From Myxococcales bacterium (lineage in GTDB: Bacteria > Myxococcota_A > Polyangia > Polyangiales > Ga0077539), in contig JAEUKH010000038.1 of the NCBI GenBank assembly GCA_016792845.1, positions 80,069 through 144,068 of the forward strand: a DNA stretch of 64,000 nt, given 5' to 3'. Shown in pieces: positions 32,570-42,726 of the stretch. Below the pieces are notes generated by a model. It was not told the origin of the DNA. It worked only from the letters and a program-made list of their open reading frames with translations, and searched no databases. Both the position numbers and the translations under genes were made by a program. How positions within the stretch are numbered: the first letter of the stretch is position 1; each line of letters opens with the position of its first letter.

Positions 32570-34083
32570 GGCTCAAGCACCGGCGCGCCGTTGATCGCGG
32601 GGCTCGGGCTCGCCGCAGGGGCCGTCGGTGCGGGCGCGTTGACGGGCGTCACGCGGCGCGAGGCGACCCCGCGCGGCGGGATGCGCGGCGTGGTCGGTCG
32701 TGGCGGCTCAGGCGAGACCCTCGGGGCCGCGGCGAGCGGCGCGACGGCGTGCGGCGAGGGCGCGACGGCGCGCGGCAGCGGCGAGGGCGCGGGTGACGGG
32801 ATGTGAAGCGGCGGCATCGGGAGCCCCCCTTGGCTCGGCGCGGGCTGCACCAACGCGGGGCTGCGCATGGCGTCGCGGCGGCGCCCGAGCGCGACCAGGC
32901 TCACCACGAGCAAGAGCGCGAGCGAGGCTGTAAACCAGCCGCGCCAGCCGACGTCGCCGCGGCGCTTGGGCGGAGCCACCAAGGGCGCGTCGGTGGCGGG
33001 CCCGGCGTCGAGGGGGGGCCTGATGGGGGTGTCAACCAGCACGAGGGTCTCGGGCACGGCTGCGGAGCTCACGCGGGCCGCGGGGGCCGGGGTCAAGGGC
33101 GGCGCCTCGGGCGGGAGCTGAAGGGTGCTCGGCCCGAGCTCGGGCGCGTCGTAGGGTGTCGGCCCTGGGGGCACGCTCTCGCCCTGGGGAAGGTCGGCCC
33201 AGCGCTGCCCCTGAGCGCTCTGTAACCGCGCGAGACGTCTGGCGAATTCAGCCATTGAAGCGATGCGCTTCGAGCGCTCGGGTTCGAGCGCGGCGTCGAT
33301 GACGGCGCAGAGCGCGGGGTCGAGCGAGGGGGCGACGCTGAGGAGCGACGGGGGCTTGGCGGCGATGACCTTGGCGAGCACCTCGTGGTAGCGCGCGCCG
33401 TCGAAGGGGCGTTGCCCAGAGAGCACCTCGAAGCAGACGACGCCCATCGACCAGACGTCGACCCGCGCGTCGAGGTCGGGCTCGCCGCGGGCCTGCTCTG
33501 GGGCCATGTATTGCGGGGTGCCGATGGGCGCACCCGAGCGGGTGACGGGGGCCGAATCGGCGAGGTTGGCGATGCCAAAATCGATGACCTTGAGGCGGGT
33601 CTCGCCGTCGAGCATCTTGGCGATGAACAGGTTGCCGGGCTTGATGTCGCGGTGCACGACGCCCGCGCGGTGTGCGGCTTCGAGGGCCATCATCGCGGGC
33701 ACCAGGAGGCTTAGCGCCTCGTCGGGGGCGAGGGTCTTGTCGCGGGCGAGGCGCCGCGCGAGGTCTTCGCCGTCGAGAAATTCGAGGGCGAGGTAGATGG
33801 CGCCGTCGATGGGGTCGACGCCCATGTCGAGCACTTCGGCGATGTGGGGGTGAGCGCCCTGTACGCCCGCGCGGGCCTCGCGACGAAATCGCTCGACGGC
33901 CTGGGGGTCGTTGGCGAGACCCGTGAGGAGGGTCTTGAGCGCGACGCGGCGCCCTGTCCAGGTGTGTCGCGCTTCGAACACGGCGCCCATGCCGCCTCGC
34001 CCCAATTCACGAATGATTTCATAGCGTTCGGCGACAAAGCGCCGCGCCGCATCCGAAGTCTGTCGTGGCCCCACCTCACCCAT
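32566..34083 (-). CDS. Transmembrane Ser/Thr protein kinase (PknB-type)
   Basis: The 505-residue protein has an intact Hanks-type kinase domain in residues about 20-285: glycine loop ELGRGGMGAVFEA, lysine in RVALKTLL, catalytic loop VVHRDIKPGN, DFG in VIDFGIAN, and the activation/APE region GTPQYMAPEQARG. A proline-rich linker is followed by one membrane helix (WFTASLALLLVVSLVAL, about residues 395-415) and a Pro/Ala-rich tail outside the membrane. It phosphorylates Ser/Thr residues in response to an envelope signal. It heads an operon with the PEGA protein and FHA-sigma54 activator, giving a plausible kinase-to-FHA-to-transcription chain. Upstream of it is a separate lipoprotein gene on the same strand. 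Confidence 0.95.
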   Translation of the reverse strand: MGEVGPRQTSDAARRFVAERYEIIRELGRGGMGAVFEARHTWTGRRVALKTLLTGLANDPQAVERFRREARAGVQGAHPHIAEVLDMGVDPIDGAIYLALEFLDGEDLARRLARDKTLAPDEALSLLVPAMMALEAAHRAGVVHRDIKPGNLFIAKMLDGETRLKVIDFGIANLADSAPVTRSGAPIGTPQYMAPEQARGEPDLDARVDVWSMGVVCFEVLSGQRPFDGARYHEVLAKVIAAKPPSLLSVAPSLDPALCAVIDAALEPERSKRIASMAEFARRLARLQSAQGQRWADLPQGESVPPGPTPYDAPELGPSTLQLPPEAPPLTPAPAARVSSAAVPETLVLVDTPIRPPLDAGPATDAPLVAPPKRRGDVGWRGWFTASLALLLVVSLVALGRRRDAMRSPALVQPAPSQGGLPMPPLHIPSPAPSPLPRAVAPSPHAVAPLAAAPRVSPEPPRPTTPRIPPRGVASRRVTPVNAPAPTAPAASPSPAINGAPVLEP

Positions 34084-34149
34084 GATCGCGTCGCGGTTGC
34101 GACAACCTGACGCATATCACAGATTCACCGACGACACGCCCTTTGCACT

Positions 34150-34995
34150 TCACCGCGGCGGAAAGACTACCCGAAGGGTCACCGGGCCTGCGCCGAGGCC
34201 CCCTGAGAGGGTGCCGTTGAGGGTGGCGACGGTGTTTCCGGCGGGGGCGAGGGCGATGGTGCCGCCGGTCCAGTTGATGGTGCCCGAGCTGCTCTCGTCG
34301 AGGCCCATGACGCTGCACGGCTGGGTCAACACCGTGTTGTTCGAGAAGGTGTAGGCGCCGTTCTGGTAGATGAACCCGATGCCGCAGTTGAGGGTGTGCG
34401 AGCCCGTCGGCACGTTGGCGTTGGTCATCACAAACTGATGGCCGTTGGCGGGCCCGCCGATCGGCGTGACGCCCAGGCCGGCCATGCCCGTGCCCATCTG
34501 CGCGGTTTGACCCTGGCGCTCCCAGAAGATCGACGCGTCGGCGAGGGTGAACTCGCTCGGGGCGGGCACCGCGGGCATGGCGGTGCCGCCGTCGACGCCG
34601 CCGTTGGCCGCGACGCAGCTCTCAAGGCTGCCCATCATCGACTGGCAGCCTGCGAAGACGCCCATCCCGATCATCTCGCAGGTCGACGTCGTCGAGGCCG
34701 CCGCGCAGGCGAGATACGCATCCATCATGCTGCGGCACGCCGCCGGAACCGACGCCGTCAGCGCCCCCAGGTCGCCCTCACAGCTCGCCGACGTCGCGCA
34801 CATCTGCTGGCGGGCCCGCGCACAGATCGCGCTGATGCTCGCGGCGCTCCCACCGCCGCCGCCCGTATCGGCCCGCCCGCCCGTGTCAGCGGCCACCCCG
34901 GCGTCACCCGCGGGCGTGCTGGTGCTGTCGCCGCAGCCCGCCAGACCCATCATCACCGCACCGAACACCCCAAGTACCCGCTTCGCCGTCTTCAT
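34150..34995 (-). CDS. Cys-rich lipoprotein of unknown function
   Basis: The 281-residue protein has a lipoprotein signal (GVFGAVMMGLAGC), a Gly/Asp/Ala linker and a helical Cys-rich region with evenly spaced cysteines (CARARQQMC, SCEGDL, CRSMMDAYLAC, CEMIGM, CQSMMGSLESC). That pattern is found in many small-domain lipoproteins of myxobacteria. The C-terminal 110 residues are beta-rich (GHQFVMTNANVPTGSHTLNCGIGF, INWTGGTIAL, GPVTLRVVFPP). A GGAGG-type ribosome-binding site precedes the ATG. It is upstream of the kinase operon on the same strand with a 66-base gap. I recognise no enzyme family. Confidence 0.65.
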   Translation of the reverse strand: MKTAKRVLGVFGAVMMGLAGCGDSTSTPAGDAGVAADTGGRADTGGGGGSAASISAICARARQQMCATSASCEGDLGALTASVPAACRSMMDAYLACAAASTTSTCEMIGMGVFAGCQSMMGSLESCVAANGGVDGGTAMPAVPAPSEFTLADASIFWERQGQTAQMGTGMAGLGVTPIGGPANGHQFVMTNANVPTGSHTLNCGIGFIYQNGAYTFSNNTVLTQPCSVMGLDESSSGTINWTGGTIALAPAGNTVATLNGTLSGGLGAGPVTLRVVFPPR

Positions 34996-35221
34996 TGCAG
35001 TCCTCCTGCGCGTTGCTCCGCGCTTGGAGGGTCACTTTTGCAGCCCTCGTGCCGCCGACCTTTGGGAGCGTCAGGGCGGGGCCGCACGCCCGCACCGAGG
35101 GCTCATTTGGGGGGCCGCGAGCGCCCGCGCGAAGCCCTCGGCGTGGCGCCGACGCGTCGCTGCGTGGCGCGGCTGTTACGGTCGCCTCGCGCGACCTTAC
35201 GGGTCTCGGGCGGGGCTCGAC

Positions 35222-37342
35222 TCAGCACACCACGCCGAGGTCGTCGCGGGCGCCCGCGAGGCTCGGGTGATGCTTCAGCATCTCTTTGAACTTCGACGCG
35301 GGGAGCTTCGCCGCGAGGGCCCGCCGCACGGCCCGGGCGGTCACCCCTGCGGCGGCGTCGTCGAGCAGGGCCACGAGCCCGAGGGCCTCGCCCGCCCGCG
35401 CCCGCCAGATGCCTTCGAGGGCCCCGCCGTACACCTCGACCTCGCCGGCCGCGAGGAGCCACAGCGCCGACGGCGCCGCGCCCTCAGACAAGAGCAACGC
35501 GCCCTCTTCGATCTCGACGGGCTCGAACCACGAGAACACCTTCGCGCGCTCGGCGGCCTCGATGCGCCGCAAGAGCCGTGCGCCGCGCCCCAGGGAGGCG
35601 AACGCGCGCTCCCACGCGGTCTCGTCGAGGCTCTGCCTGACCGAGCCGTGTGACCTGGCCATGGCCCGCACCAGCGAGGGCGCGAACGAGACGGCCTTCA
35701 CCTCGGTGCGCGCCACGGTCTCGGCCACGGGGATGCCGCCGTGAAGCGCGCCGAGCTCGCCCGCCACGTCGCCCGGCCCGAGCAGCGCGATGGGCACGTC
35801 GTCACCCGGCACGGCGGTCACCGCGGTGCCCTCGGTCAGCACCAGGAGCGCGCTCTCGACGGCCCGCTCGCCCGGCTCGGGCGCCGCCACCATCACCTCG
35901 CCCGCGCGAAACGTGAGCATCGAAGCCTCGCGGGCGTACCGCCGCCGGGCCTCGGGGTCGATCTCTTGAAAGAGCGGCAGCACCAGCAGGCGCGCCGAGA
36001 GCTGCTCGGCCGCGAGGGCCCGCGCCGGTTGCCAGACGAGCGCGCTCCGCGGAGGCTGCGAGGGCGGGCGCACCGAGGCCCGGGCCGTCACCGCGGGGGC
36101 AGCCCCGACCGCGTCTTCGTCACCCCTCGGCGCGACGCTCTTCGGCAGCGGAATGCTCGCCCGCGGTGTGCGTGGCGCTGGGGGCGGCACCCCGCGCCCT
36201 CCCGGCAGCGGCACCCGCACCCCCTCAGGCTTCGGCACCGCAGGCGGACGCAACGCCGCCGCGACGCCCGCATCGTCGAAGCGCGCAGCCGGAAGCGTCT
36301 CGGGCCCCGTCGCGGTCTCGGGCGCGGCCTCGGGCGCGGTCTCGGGCGCGGTCTCGGGCGCGGTCTCGGGCGCGGTCTTGTCGGCCTCTTTGGTCGTCGT
36401 CAGCGTCGCGACCAGCGCGGGCGCTGCGGAGACAGCCTCGACCGGCGCGGGCTGAGCCTCATGCGTCGAGGCGCTCAGCGCCTCAGGAGCGGCCGTCTCA
36501 GACCGCCCCGCCTCGACACCCCGTTGAGACCGCGGGAGCGCCTCGACGACCCCTTCTCGCGCATCGTCAGCGGGCTCCGCGAGCGCCTTGGCGGCCGCGA
36601 GGGACTCTGGGTCGAGCTCGACCGAGGGGCGCACGATGATCGAAGGCTCATCGACCGACGGCGCGCTCGGCGGCGCGCTCGGCGGCGGAGGCGGAGGCGG
36701 GAGCACCACGGCCGCGAGCCCGGGCAAGGTGTGGTGCTCTTTGAACCGCATGGGGGCCCGCGCGCCCACGAGGGTCTCGTCGGGCGAGGTGCCCGCGTCG
36801 ACCGCCTCGACCTCGCGCGCCGCCGACACCGCAGCGGCCGCCCCTGTCGGCAGCAGCTCTGCCGGGAGCGCAGGCGGCGGCGGCACCGACTCGATGTCAG
36901 AGAGCGACACACGCTCGGGCTCAGGTTCGGGCGCCGCGAGGGGAGGCGCCGCGGGGGGAGGCGCCGCGGGGGGAGGCGCCGCGGGGGGAGGCGCCGCGGG
37001 GGGAGGCGCCGCGGGAGGGGCTTCGGGCGGCACCGACGCGACCTCTGAGAGCGAGATGCGTTCGGGTTCGGGTTCGGGCTGGGGCTGGGGCACGGGTGGG
37101 GCGACTGGCGCCGCGGGCGTTGCCGCGGGGGCGACGCTCGGCAGGGCCAGGGCGGCCGCACGCTTGGCGACCTCCAGGGCGCGGTCGTCGAGCCCTGCGT
37201 CCATCAGGTATTCGGCGGCACGTAGAAACCATGTGCGGGCGCTCTCGGCGTCGCCCTTGGCTTCAAGGTTCTCTGCCGTGGCGAGGGCCCACTCGGCCTC
37301 TTCCGCCGCTGCGCTGGCCTCTTCAGACACCCCTTCGCTCAT
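35222..37342 (-). CDS. Multidomain protein with C-terminal cyclic-nucleotide-binding domains
   Basis: The 706-residue protein begins with a TPR-like helical segment (EWALATAENLEAKGDAESARTWFLRAAEYLMDAG). A long low-complexity region rich in Pro, Ala and Glu follows, with PPAAP and APET repeats (about residues 75-380). The C-terminal part (about residues 445-700) has two cNMP-type beta-roll domains: FRAGEVMVAAPEPGERA...LLVLTEGTAVTAV...IALLGPGDVAGELGALHGG, and VEIEEGALLLSEGAAPSALWLLAAGEVEVYGG. The classic phosphate-binding Arg/Glu pocket is only partly visible, so nucleotide binding is uncertain. There is no signal or DNA-binding domain. It likely serves as a cytoplasmic signalling or scaffold protein; it lies 48 bases downstream of the receiver/DUF4388 gene. 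Confidence 0.7.
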   Translation of the reverse strand: MSEGVSEEASAAAEEAEWALATAENLEAKGDAESARTWFLRAAEYLMDAGLDDRALEVAKRAAALALPSVAPAATPAAPVAPPVPQPQPEPEPERISLSEVASVPPEAPPAAPPPAAPPPAAPPPAAPPPAAPPLAAPEPEPERVSLSDIESVPPPPALPAELLPTGAAAAVSAAREVEAVDAGTSPDETLVGARAPMRFKEHHTLPGLAAVVLPPPPPPPSAPPSAPSVDEPSIIVRPSVELDPESLAAAKALAEPADDAREGVVEALPRSQRGVEAGRSETAAPEALSASTHEAQPAPVEAVSAAPALVATLTTTKEADKTAPETAPETAPETAPEAAPETATGPETLPAARFDDAGVAAALRPPAVPKPEGVRVPLPGGRGVPPPAPRTPRASIPLPKSVAPRGDEDAVGAAPAVTARASVRPPSQPPRSALVWQPARALAAEQLSARLLVLPLFQEIDPEARRRYAREASMLTFRAGEVMVAAPEPGERAVESALLVLTEGTAVTAVPGDDVPIALLGPGDVAGELGALHGGIPVAETVARTEVKAVSFAPSLVRAMARSHGSVRQSLDETAWERAFASLGRGARLLRRIEAAERAKVFSWFEPVEIEEGALLLSEGAAPSALWLLAAGEVEVYGGALEGIWRARAGEALGLVALLDDAAAGVTARAVRRALAAKLPASKFKEMLKHHPSLAGARDDLGVVC
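36312..36371. repeat. Five tandem 12-bp units (GCGGTCTCGGGC)
   Basis: Five units, one with a single change, encode the APET repeat of the cNMP-domain protein on the minus strand. Confidence 0.85.
36941..37015. repeat. Five tandem 15-bp units (GGGAGGCGCCGCGGG)
   Basis: Five identical units encode the PPPAA repeat of the cNMP-domain protein on the minus strand. The unit is strongly GC-rich and nearly palindromic around GGCGCC. Confidence 0.9.
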
Positions 37343-37390
37343 CGCGACCTTGGGGATTACCCCATCGACACCCGGCTCTACAACAAACTC

Positions 37391-39457
37391 TCAGCCCCCA
37401 AGACCCGGAGCCCGCACCGCGCTGACCAGACGCTCCCACCCTTCGTGATCTGACATCAGCATTTCGGCCTCTTCGAGCCGTTGGTAGGCCGGCTTCAACG
37501 TGTCGGCGATGCCGTACCGTTGCCGCAACGCGTCGAGCTCGGCACGGCGCGCCTCAAGGCAGGCCCGCGCCGCGGCCCGGGTCGCCCACGGAGACACCCC
37601 GAGGAGGCTCAACAGATCGCGCCGCGCGGCGGCTTCGACGAAGGTCTTGACCCGGCTCCGTTCGGCCCCCGGGGGGATGTGGGCGGCGTCAAAATCCTGG
37701 CTGGGATTCTCGGCCCGCACAAGTTGCAGCCAGACCAGGGCGGCCAACGCCGGGAGGACCGCCTCGCCCTTCGAGCGAACCAGCGAGACCACCGCGGTCT
37801 CGTGCGCCGACAGCACCGCGGCGCGCTCGGCGGCGTACAACGGGATGGCCCCCAACCGGCTCGGTTCGGCGCGAAAGGTGACCACGGTGTCGTCGCCGCC
37901 GAGGGCCGACCAGGCCAGGGCGGGCTCGATGCGGGCCCGCGCGCCGAGCACCATCAAGGCTTCGAGCGAGCGGGTCGCGAGCGGGGCCGAGCGGGCTGAG
38001 CCGAGCGGCTCGACCGACCACTCGACATCGTCGAGGCGGAGCAAATCGAAGAACACCTCTTGCGAGAGCCGCCCGAGCACCAGCGGGAGCCCGTCAGGAG
38101 ACACATACCCGTGCGCCGCCAAGAGCGCCGCCCCGCGCGGCCCCGCGTCGAGCGGGACCTCTGCAAACTTCACCGCCTCGTGCGGGATGTACCCGAAGCT
38201 CGCCATGAGCTGCCCGAGGCTCGCCCCGGGGTGCTGCCCCACCAACGACAGCACATGCCCCGAGTCGAGGAACACCTGCCAGTGCTGCCCCTGGGCCCGC
38301 AGCGACAGCGCCCCCGTGCACCGCGCGTGGGCCGCGGCCCCGAGCACCCGCGCCGCGCCGAAGCGCAGCACCCGCCCCGAGAGCTGGAGGTCGCCGTCGA
38401 GGCTCAAAGGCAAGAGGCCCGAGGGGGGCTCACCGGCGAGGGTCGTTCGGGGTGTGCGGCGCTGCCCGGGCATTCGCTCGACCCCGGTGAGGGTGCTCTG
38501 AAGCCCCGGCGACGAGCGCGGCGTTGAGCCGAGGGCGCGGCCCCGGGTCGACTCAAGGTCGCTCTCTAACGGCGCCTCCAAGGGCTCAAGCAGCTCTGGC
38601 GGCACGAGCTGGTCGAGGTCGCCGTCGTCGCCCCCCGGGTGCTCGAGCTCGATGAAGCTGTGCGGCGCGACGCCCGCCTCGTCGAGGGCCCCGCGGAGCA
38701 CCTCGCGCACCCCCGGCTGGATCGCCGCGCGCCACCCAGAACCCGTGGAATCTTGGGTATTTCGCTCGATCCATGTTCTGAGCGCGGGGGCCGCGATCTC
38801 GGTCGACGGGGGCATCACGGCGCTCACCGCACCGGGCGACACCGCGACCTGCGACTGCCCCCCGGGCGGCGTCATCCCGCGCTCTGTGGGCGACGTCGCG
38901 CCGCGCCGCAGGACCCCCAAGGTCAGCGGCGACGCGGCCCCCACCGGGGCTGTAGCGGGCGTCTGAGCGGGCGCGCCGTCGGCCCGGGGGCGGGCCAGGA
39001 AGGGCTGAGACTCACCCGGGCGGGCCCCGAGCACAGGGCGCGGAGGCGTCGCAAAATCAGTCTTCGCCGCGGGTTGATGCCCCGCGCTGCGGGTCGGCGC
39101 CTCACCGGGCGGGCGCAGGAGCGCTTCGAGCCGCGCGAGGAGCTGCTGCGGCGCCACCGGGCGGCGAAGGTACGCGTTGGCCCCCACCAAGGCCATCGCG
39201 GGCGGGAGCTCGTCGGCCTGGGAGCGCTGCGACTCGGCCCCCACACAGAGCACCGGGCCGCCGAGCCCGGGGTCGAAGCGTCGCATGCGGGCCACCGCGG
39301 CGAGGGTGCCGGGCACGTCGGCGTCGACCACCACGGCGGCCACGTCTTCGAGGCCGGGCGCCGTGTCGAGGAGGTGACCCGGTGAGTGGACGAGGTCGAA
39401 GCCCCGGGCGCGCAGGGCCTCGACGAGGGCCGCATCGCTCGGGTGCAGCGCCACCAT
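37391..39457 (-). CDS. Receiver-like and DUF4388-type multidomain regulator
   Basis: Starting at ATG 39457 (MVALHPSD), the 688-residue protein opens with a receiver-like domain: VALHPSDAALVEALRARGFDLV, AVVVDADVPGTLAAVARMRRFDP and ALVGANAYLRRPVAPQQLLARLEALL, with Asp residues near the phosphorylation position and Arg-Arg where the conserved Lys-Pro normally lies (so LRRP for LxKP). The middle is low-complexity, and the rest contains a DUF4388/PATAN-type domain (GALSLRAQGQHWQVFLDSGHVLSLVGQHPGASLGQLMAS...YVSPDGL), common in myxobacterial gliding and polarity regulators. The C-terminus has a J-domain-like helical end (VSPWATRAAARACLEARRAELDALRQRYG). It probably is a protein-interaction regulator; its output is unknown. 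Confidence 0.7.
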   Translation of the reverse strand: MVALHPSDAALVEALRARGFDLVHSPGHLLDTAPGLEDVAAVVVDADVPGTLAAVARMRRFDPGLGGPVLCVGAESQRSQADELPPAMALVGANAYLRRPVAPQQLLARLEALLRPPGEAPTRSAGHQPAAKTDFATPPRPVLGARPGESQPFLARPRADGAPAQTPATAPVGAASPLTLGVLRRGATSPTERGMTPPGGQSQVAVSPGAVSAVMPPSTEIAAPALRTWIERNTQDSTGSGWRAAIQPGVREVLRGALDEAGVAPHSFIELEHPGGDDGDLDQLVPPELLEPLEAPLESDLESTRGRALGSTPRSSPGLQSTLTGVERMPGQRRTPRTTLAGEPPSGLLPLSLDGDLQLSGRVLRFGAARVLGAAAHARCTGALSLRAQGQHWQVFLDSGHVLSLVGQHPGASLGQLMASFGYIPHEAVKFAEVPLDAGPRGAALLAAHGYVSPDGLPLVLGRLSQEVFFDLLRLDDVEWSVEPLGSARSAPLATRSLEALMVLGARARIEPALAWSALGGDDTVVTFRAEPSRLGAIPLYAAERAAVLSAHETAVVSLVRSKGEAVLPALAALVWLQLVRAENPSQDFDAAHIPPGAERSRVKTFVEAAARRDLLSLLGVSPWATRAAARACLEARRAELDALRQRYGIADTLKPAYQRLEEAEMLMSDHEGWERLVSAVRAPGLGG

Positions 39458-39606
39458 CACACGACGCCCCCCGCGCCGTGACGAACGTTGAGTTGCCGAA
39501 TCACCTCCCGCAGTCACGCGCCGAGAGGGTATCGTCGCGGTGTCACCGGTCGCAATACACGCCGTGCACACTCAAGCTTTTTCACCCTCCATCGACGGAC
39601 TGTGCA

Positions 39607-40613
<1,007 letters not shown>

Positions 40614-40620
<7 letters not shown>

Positions 40621-41285
40621 AGCGCCGCGACGTCGAGGCCTGCGTCGGTGTCGGCGATCACCGCGACCCGCGCGGGCCGCGCGTCGCCGAGGGCTTCTCT
40701 GAGGCGCTCGACCGCGGTCTCGAAGGCCGGGCCCTGGGCGCGCAGCACCCCGACGGCGCGGCGCGTTCGGTCGGGCGCGAGGGCGGCTTCGAGGGCCGTC
40801 TGGCGGGGGCCGTCGTGGCCTTCGAAGCGGGCGAGCGGTGGGCCGAGTCGTGCGCGAAGGGCGCGCAGCGGTTCGCCCCCGGGGAGCCGCGCGTCGGGGC
40901 AGAGTTCGAGCAAGGGGTCGAGCGCGAAGGTGCGGGCCGTGAGCCCGGGGTGAGGCACCGTGAGGGCGTCGTCTGCGAGGGCGAGCCCGTCGGCCCAAAG
41001 GAGGTCGAGGTCGACGGTGCGAGGGCCCCAACGGAGGCGCCGTTCGCGGCCGAGCGCGGCTTCGATTTGATTGCATTGACTCAAGACCGCGTGGGCTTCG
41101 AGCGCGGTGTCGAGGAGCGCCGCGGTGTTGAGGTACGCGGGCTGCGCGGGGCCGAGGGGTTCGGTCTCGTAGATCTGGCTCTGCCCGAGCACAGGGCCGA
41201 CCCGGGTTGCGAGGAGGGCCACCGCGGCGTCGAGGAGGGCGCGACGGCTGCCGAGGTTTGAGCCGAGGCCGATGACCCAACGCAC
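40614..41285 (-). CDS. folK: 2-amino-4-hydroxy-6-hydroxymethyldihydropteridine pyrophosphokinase (HPPK)
   Basis: HPPK transfers pyrophosphate from ATP to 6-hydroxymethyl-dihydropterin in folate synthesis. The protein (223 residues from GTG 41285) shows the N-terminal GLGSNLGSR, Y-x-T-x-P-type YETEPLGPAQPAYLN, and the diagnostic RWGPRTVDLDLL with HPGLTARTFALDPLLEL. The GTG start follows the stop of the upstream lipoprotein gene after seven bases, so the two may be co-transcribed. About 60 extra residues after the HPPK core (from GPPLARFEGHDGPR to the end) are not part of the normal 160-residue enzyme and include a short repeat of Asp/Ala-rich sequence; their role is unknown. Confidence 0.92.
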
Positions 41286-41292
41286 GCGGGGT

Positions 41293-42513
41293 TTAGATCC
41301 GCCCGACGGCGCAGGTGAAGGCTGGCGAGCTGGTCGAGAAGGCGCGGCGGTAGACCGAGATCGCGCCCGCGCTGGGGCAGGTGATGCGCAGGAGGGGGCA
41401 GCGGCCGCAGGCGTCGTCTTCGTTGTACCCGGTGACGTTCTGGCTCGGGATGCGCTGCTCAAAGGTGCACGCGGTGGAGCCCGCGCAGACCCTGATCATG
41501 GGGTCGCCCGAGCATGTGCCGACCCGCGCGACACACGAGCCCGCGTCGGCGGTGCCCGTGCAGCCGAGCACCACCGCGGTGCCGGGGCTACAGGTGTACG
41601 AGGTGGCGAGGCTCCACCCGCAGGTGGCGTTGAGGCCCTCGGAGGTCGCGCCTGAGGCGCAGGGGGTGGTGGGGTTGGTGCCTCCGGAGCCGGCGTCCAT
41701 CGTGCTTGAGCAGGCGCTGGCCGAGCGCGTCCACCCGATGCCGAAGGGGCAGGCGAGGGGGTCGGTGGCGCCCGAGCTGTTGCCCGGCATGCACTGCCCG
41801 ACGCTCGAACACCACCCGCAGCGCGTGTCGGCCACGCAGGTCGAGCACCCTGAGAGCGACGCACAGTTGACCGCGCACGGGCCGCAATCTTGCGAACAGC
41901 TCATACAGGTCTCGGTGCCGTTGCACGAACCATCACCGCAGCGCGCCGCGCATTGACCGCAGTCTTGCGAACAGCTCATGCAAGTCTCAGTGCCGTTGCA
42001 TGAACCGTCACCGCAGCGCGCCGCGCATTGACCGCAATCTTGCGCGCAGCTCATGCAAGTCTCAGTGCCGTTGCATGAACCGTCACCGCAGCGCGCCGCG
42101 CATTGACCGCAATCTTGCGCGCAGCTCATGCAGGTCTCTGCGCCGTTGCATGAACCGTCACCGCAGCGCGCCGCGCATTGACCGCAATCTTGCGCGCAGC
42201 TCATGCAGGTCTCTGCGCCGTTGCAGGAACCGTCACCGCAGCGGGTTGCGACGCCGGTGTCGACGGGCTGAAAGGTGTCGACGGGCTGAAAGGTGTCGAC
42301 GGGCTGAAAGGTGTCGACCGCGACGCCGAGGTCGCTGGCGGGCTGAACGTCATCGCCAGGGCCGAGGTCGATCGGGCTCACCGCGTCGGTCTCGACCGAG
42401 GTGTCTTCGCGATTGCCCCCGCCCCCGCCGCCCCCCGTGCCGCCGCGGGCGCTGCACGCGGCCAGACTCGCCCAACAGAGCACGACACCCCAGCGATACC
42501 TTCTTGACACCAT
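41293..42513 (-). CDS. Cys-rich repeat lipoprotein with PSI-like and SUEL-lectin-like domains
   Basis: The 406-residue protein starts at ATG 42513 with a lipoprotein signal (VLCWASLAAC). A Gly-rich linker and three DTFQPV repeats are followed by five near-identical 25-residue Cys-rich modules, each with the layout CGDGSCNGxETCMSCxQDC. Next comes a PSI/plexin-like module (CSTCVADTRCGWC..GQCMPG) and a C-terminal domain with the spacing of SUEL-type galactose-/rhamnose-binding lectins (TCGWSLATSYTC...CTGTADAGSCVARVGTCSGDP...RITCPSAGAISV). It is probably a surface carbohydrate-binding lipoprotein. The DNA repeats are nearly identical, so copy-number change is likely. It is upstream of folK on the same strand. 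Confidence 0.72.
   Translation of the reverse strand: MVSRRYRWGVVLCWASLAACSARGGTGGGGGGGNREDTSVETDAVSPIDLGPGDDVQPASDLGVAVDTFQPVDTFQPVDTFQPVDTGVATRCGDGSCNGAETCMSCAQDCGQCAARCGDGSCNGAETCMSCAQDCGQCAARCGDGSCNGTETCMSCAQDCGQCAARCGDGSCNGTETCMSCSQDCGQCAARCGDGSCNGTETCMSCSQDCGPCAVNCASLSGCSTCVADTRCGWCSSVGQCMPGNSSGATDPLACPFGIGWTRSASACSSTMDAGSGGTNPTTPCASGATSEGLNATCGWSLATSYTCSPGTAVVLGCTGTADAGSCVARVGTCSGDPMIRVCAGSTACTFEQRIPSQNVTGYNEDDACGRCPLLRITCPSAGAISVYRRAFSTSSPAFTCAVGRI
41866..42240. repeat. Five tandem 75-bp units encoding the Cys-rich module
   Basis: Five head-to-tail 75-bp units, nearly identical at DNA level, encode the 25-residue CGDGSC modules of the lipoprotein on the minus strand. Their identity suggests recent expansion or homogenisation. 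Confidence 0.92.
42256..42309. repeat. Three tandem 18-bp units encoding DTFQPV
   Basis: Three identical 18-bp units (GGTGTCGACGGGCTGAAA) encode the DTFQPV repeat in the linker of the same lipoprotein. Confidence 0.9.
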
Positions 42514-42726
42514 CGGCGACCGCAACCCTTCGGCGGGTCAGCCGCGGCCACTGGGCTGTGTACCGAAGCGACCCGCAACCCGCTTGCTAAGCATGGCCTA
42601 CAACACCGTGCAATGTTTTGACATCGCCCGCGGAGCGATTGACGGAGCGCAAAGTCTGAGCGAAAACCTGTGCGTCTTCTGGGGCGTGACACGCAACATC
42701 GTTGCAGAAAGCGAAGTCAGGGTCGC

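Noticed and set aside
34996..35221. 226-base gap checked for a tRNA gene
   Set aside because: No cloverleaf pattern, no CCA end and no T-loop consensus were seen.
42598..42726. Lower-GC region before the HAD gene as a possible small RNA gene
   Set aside because: It has a TTGACA-like box but no matching -10, no terminator and only one 5-bp hairpin, so nothing supports an RNA gene.
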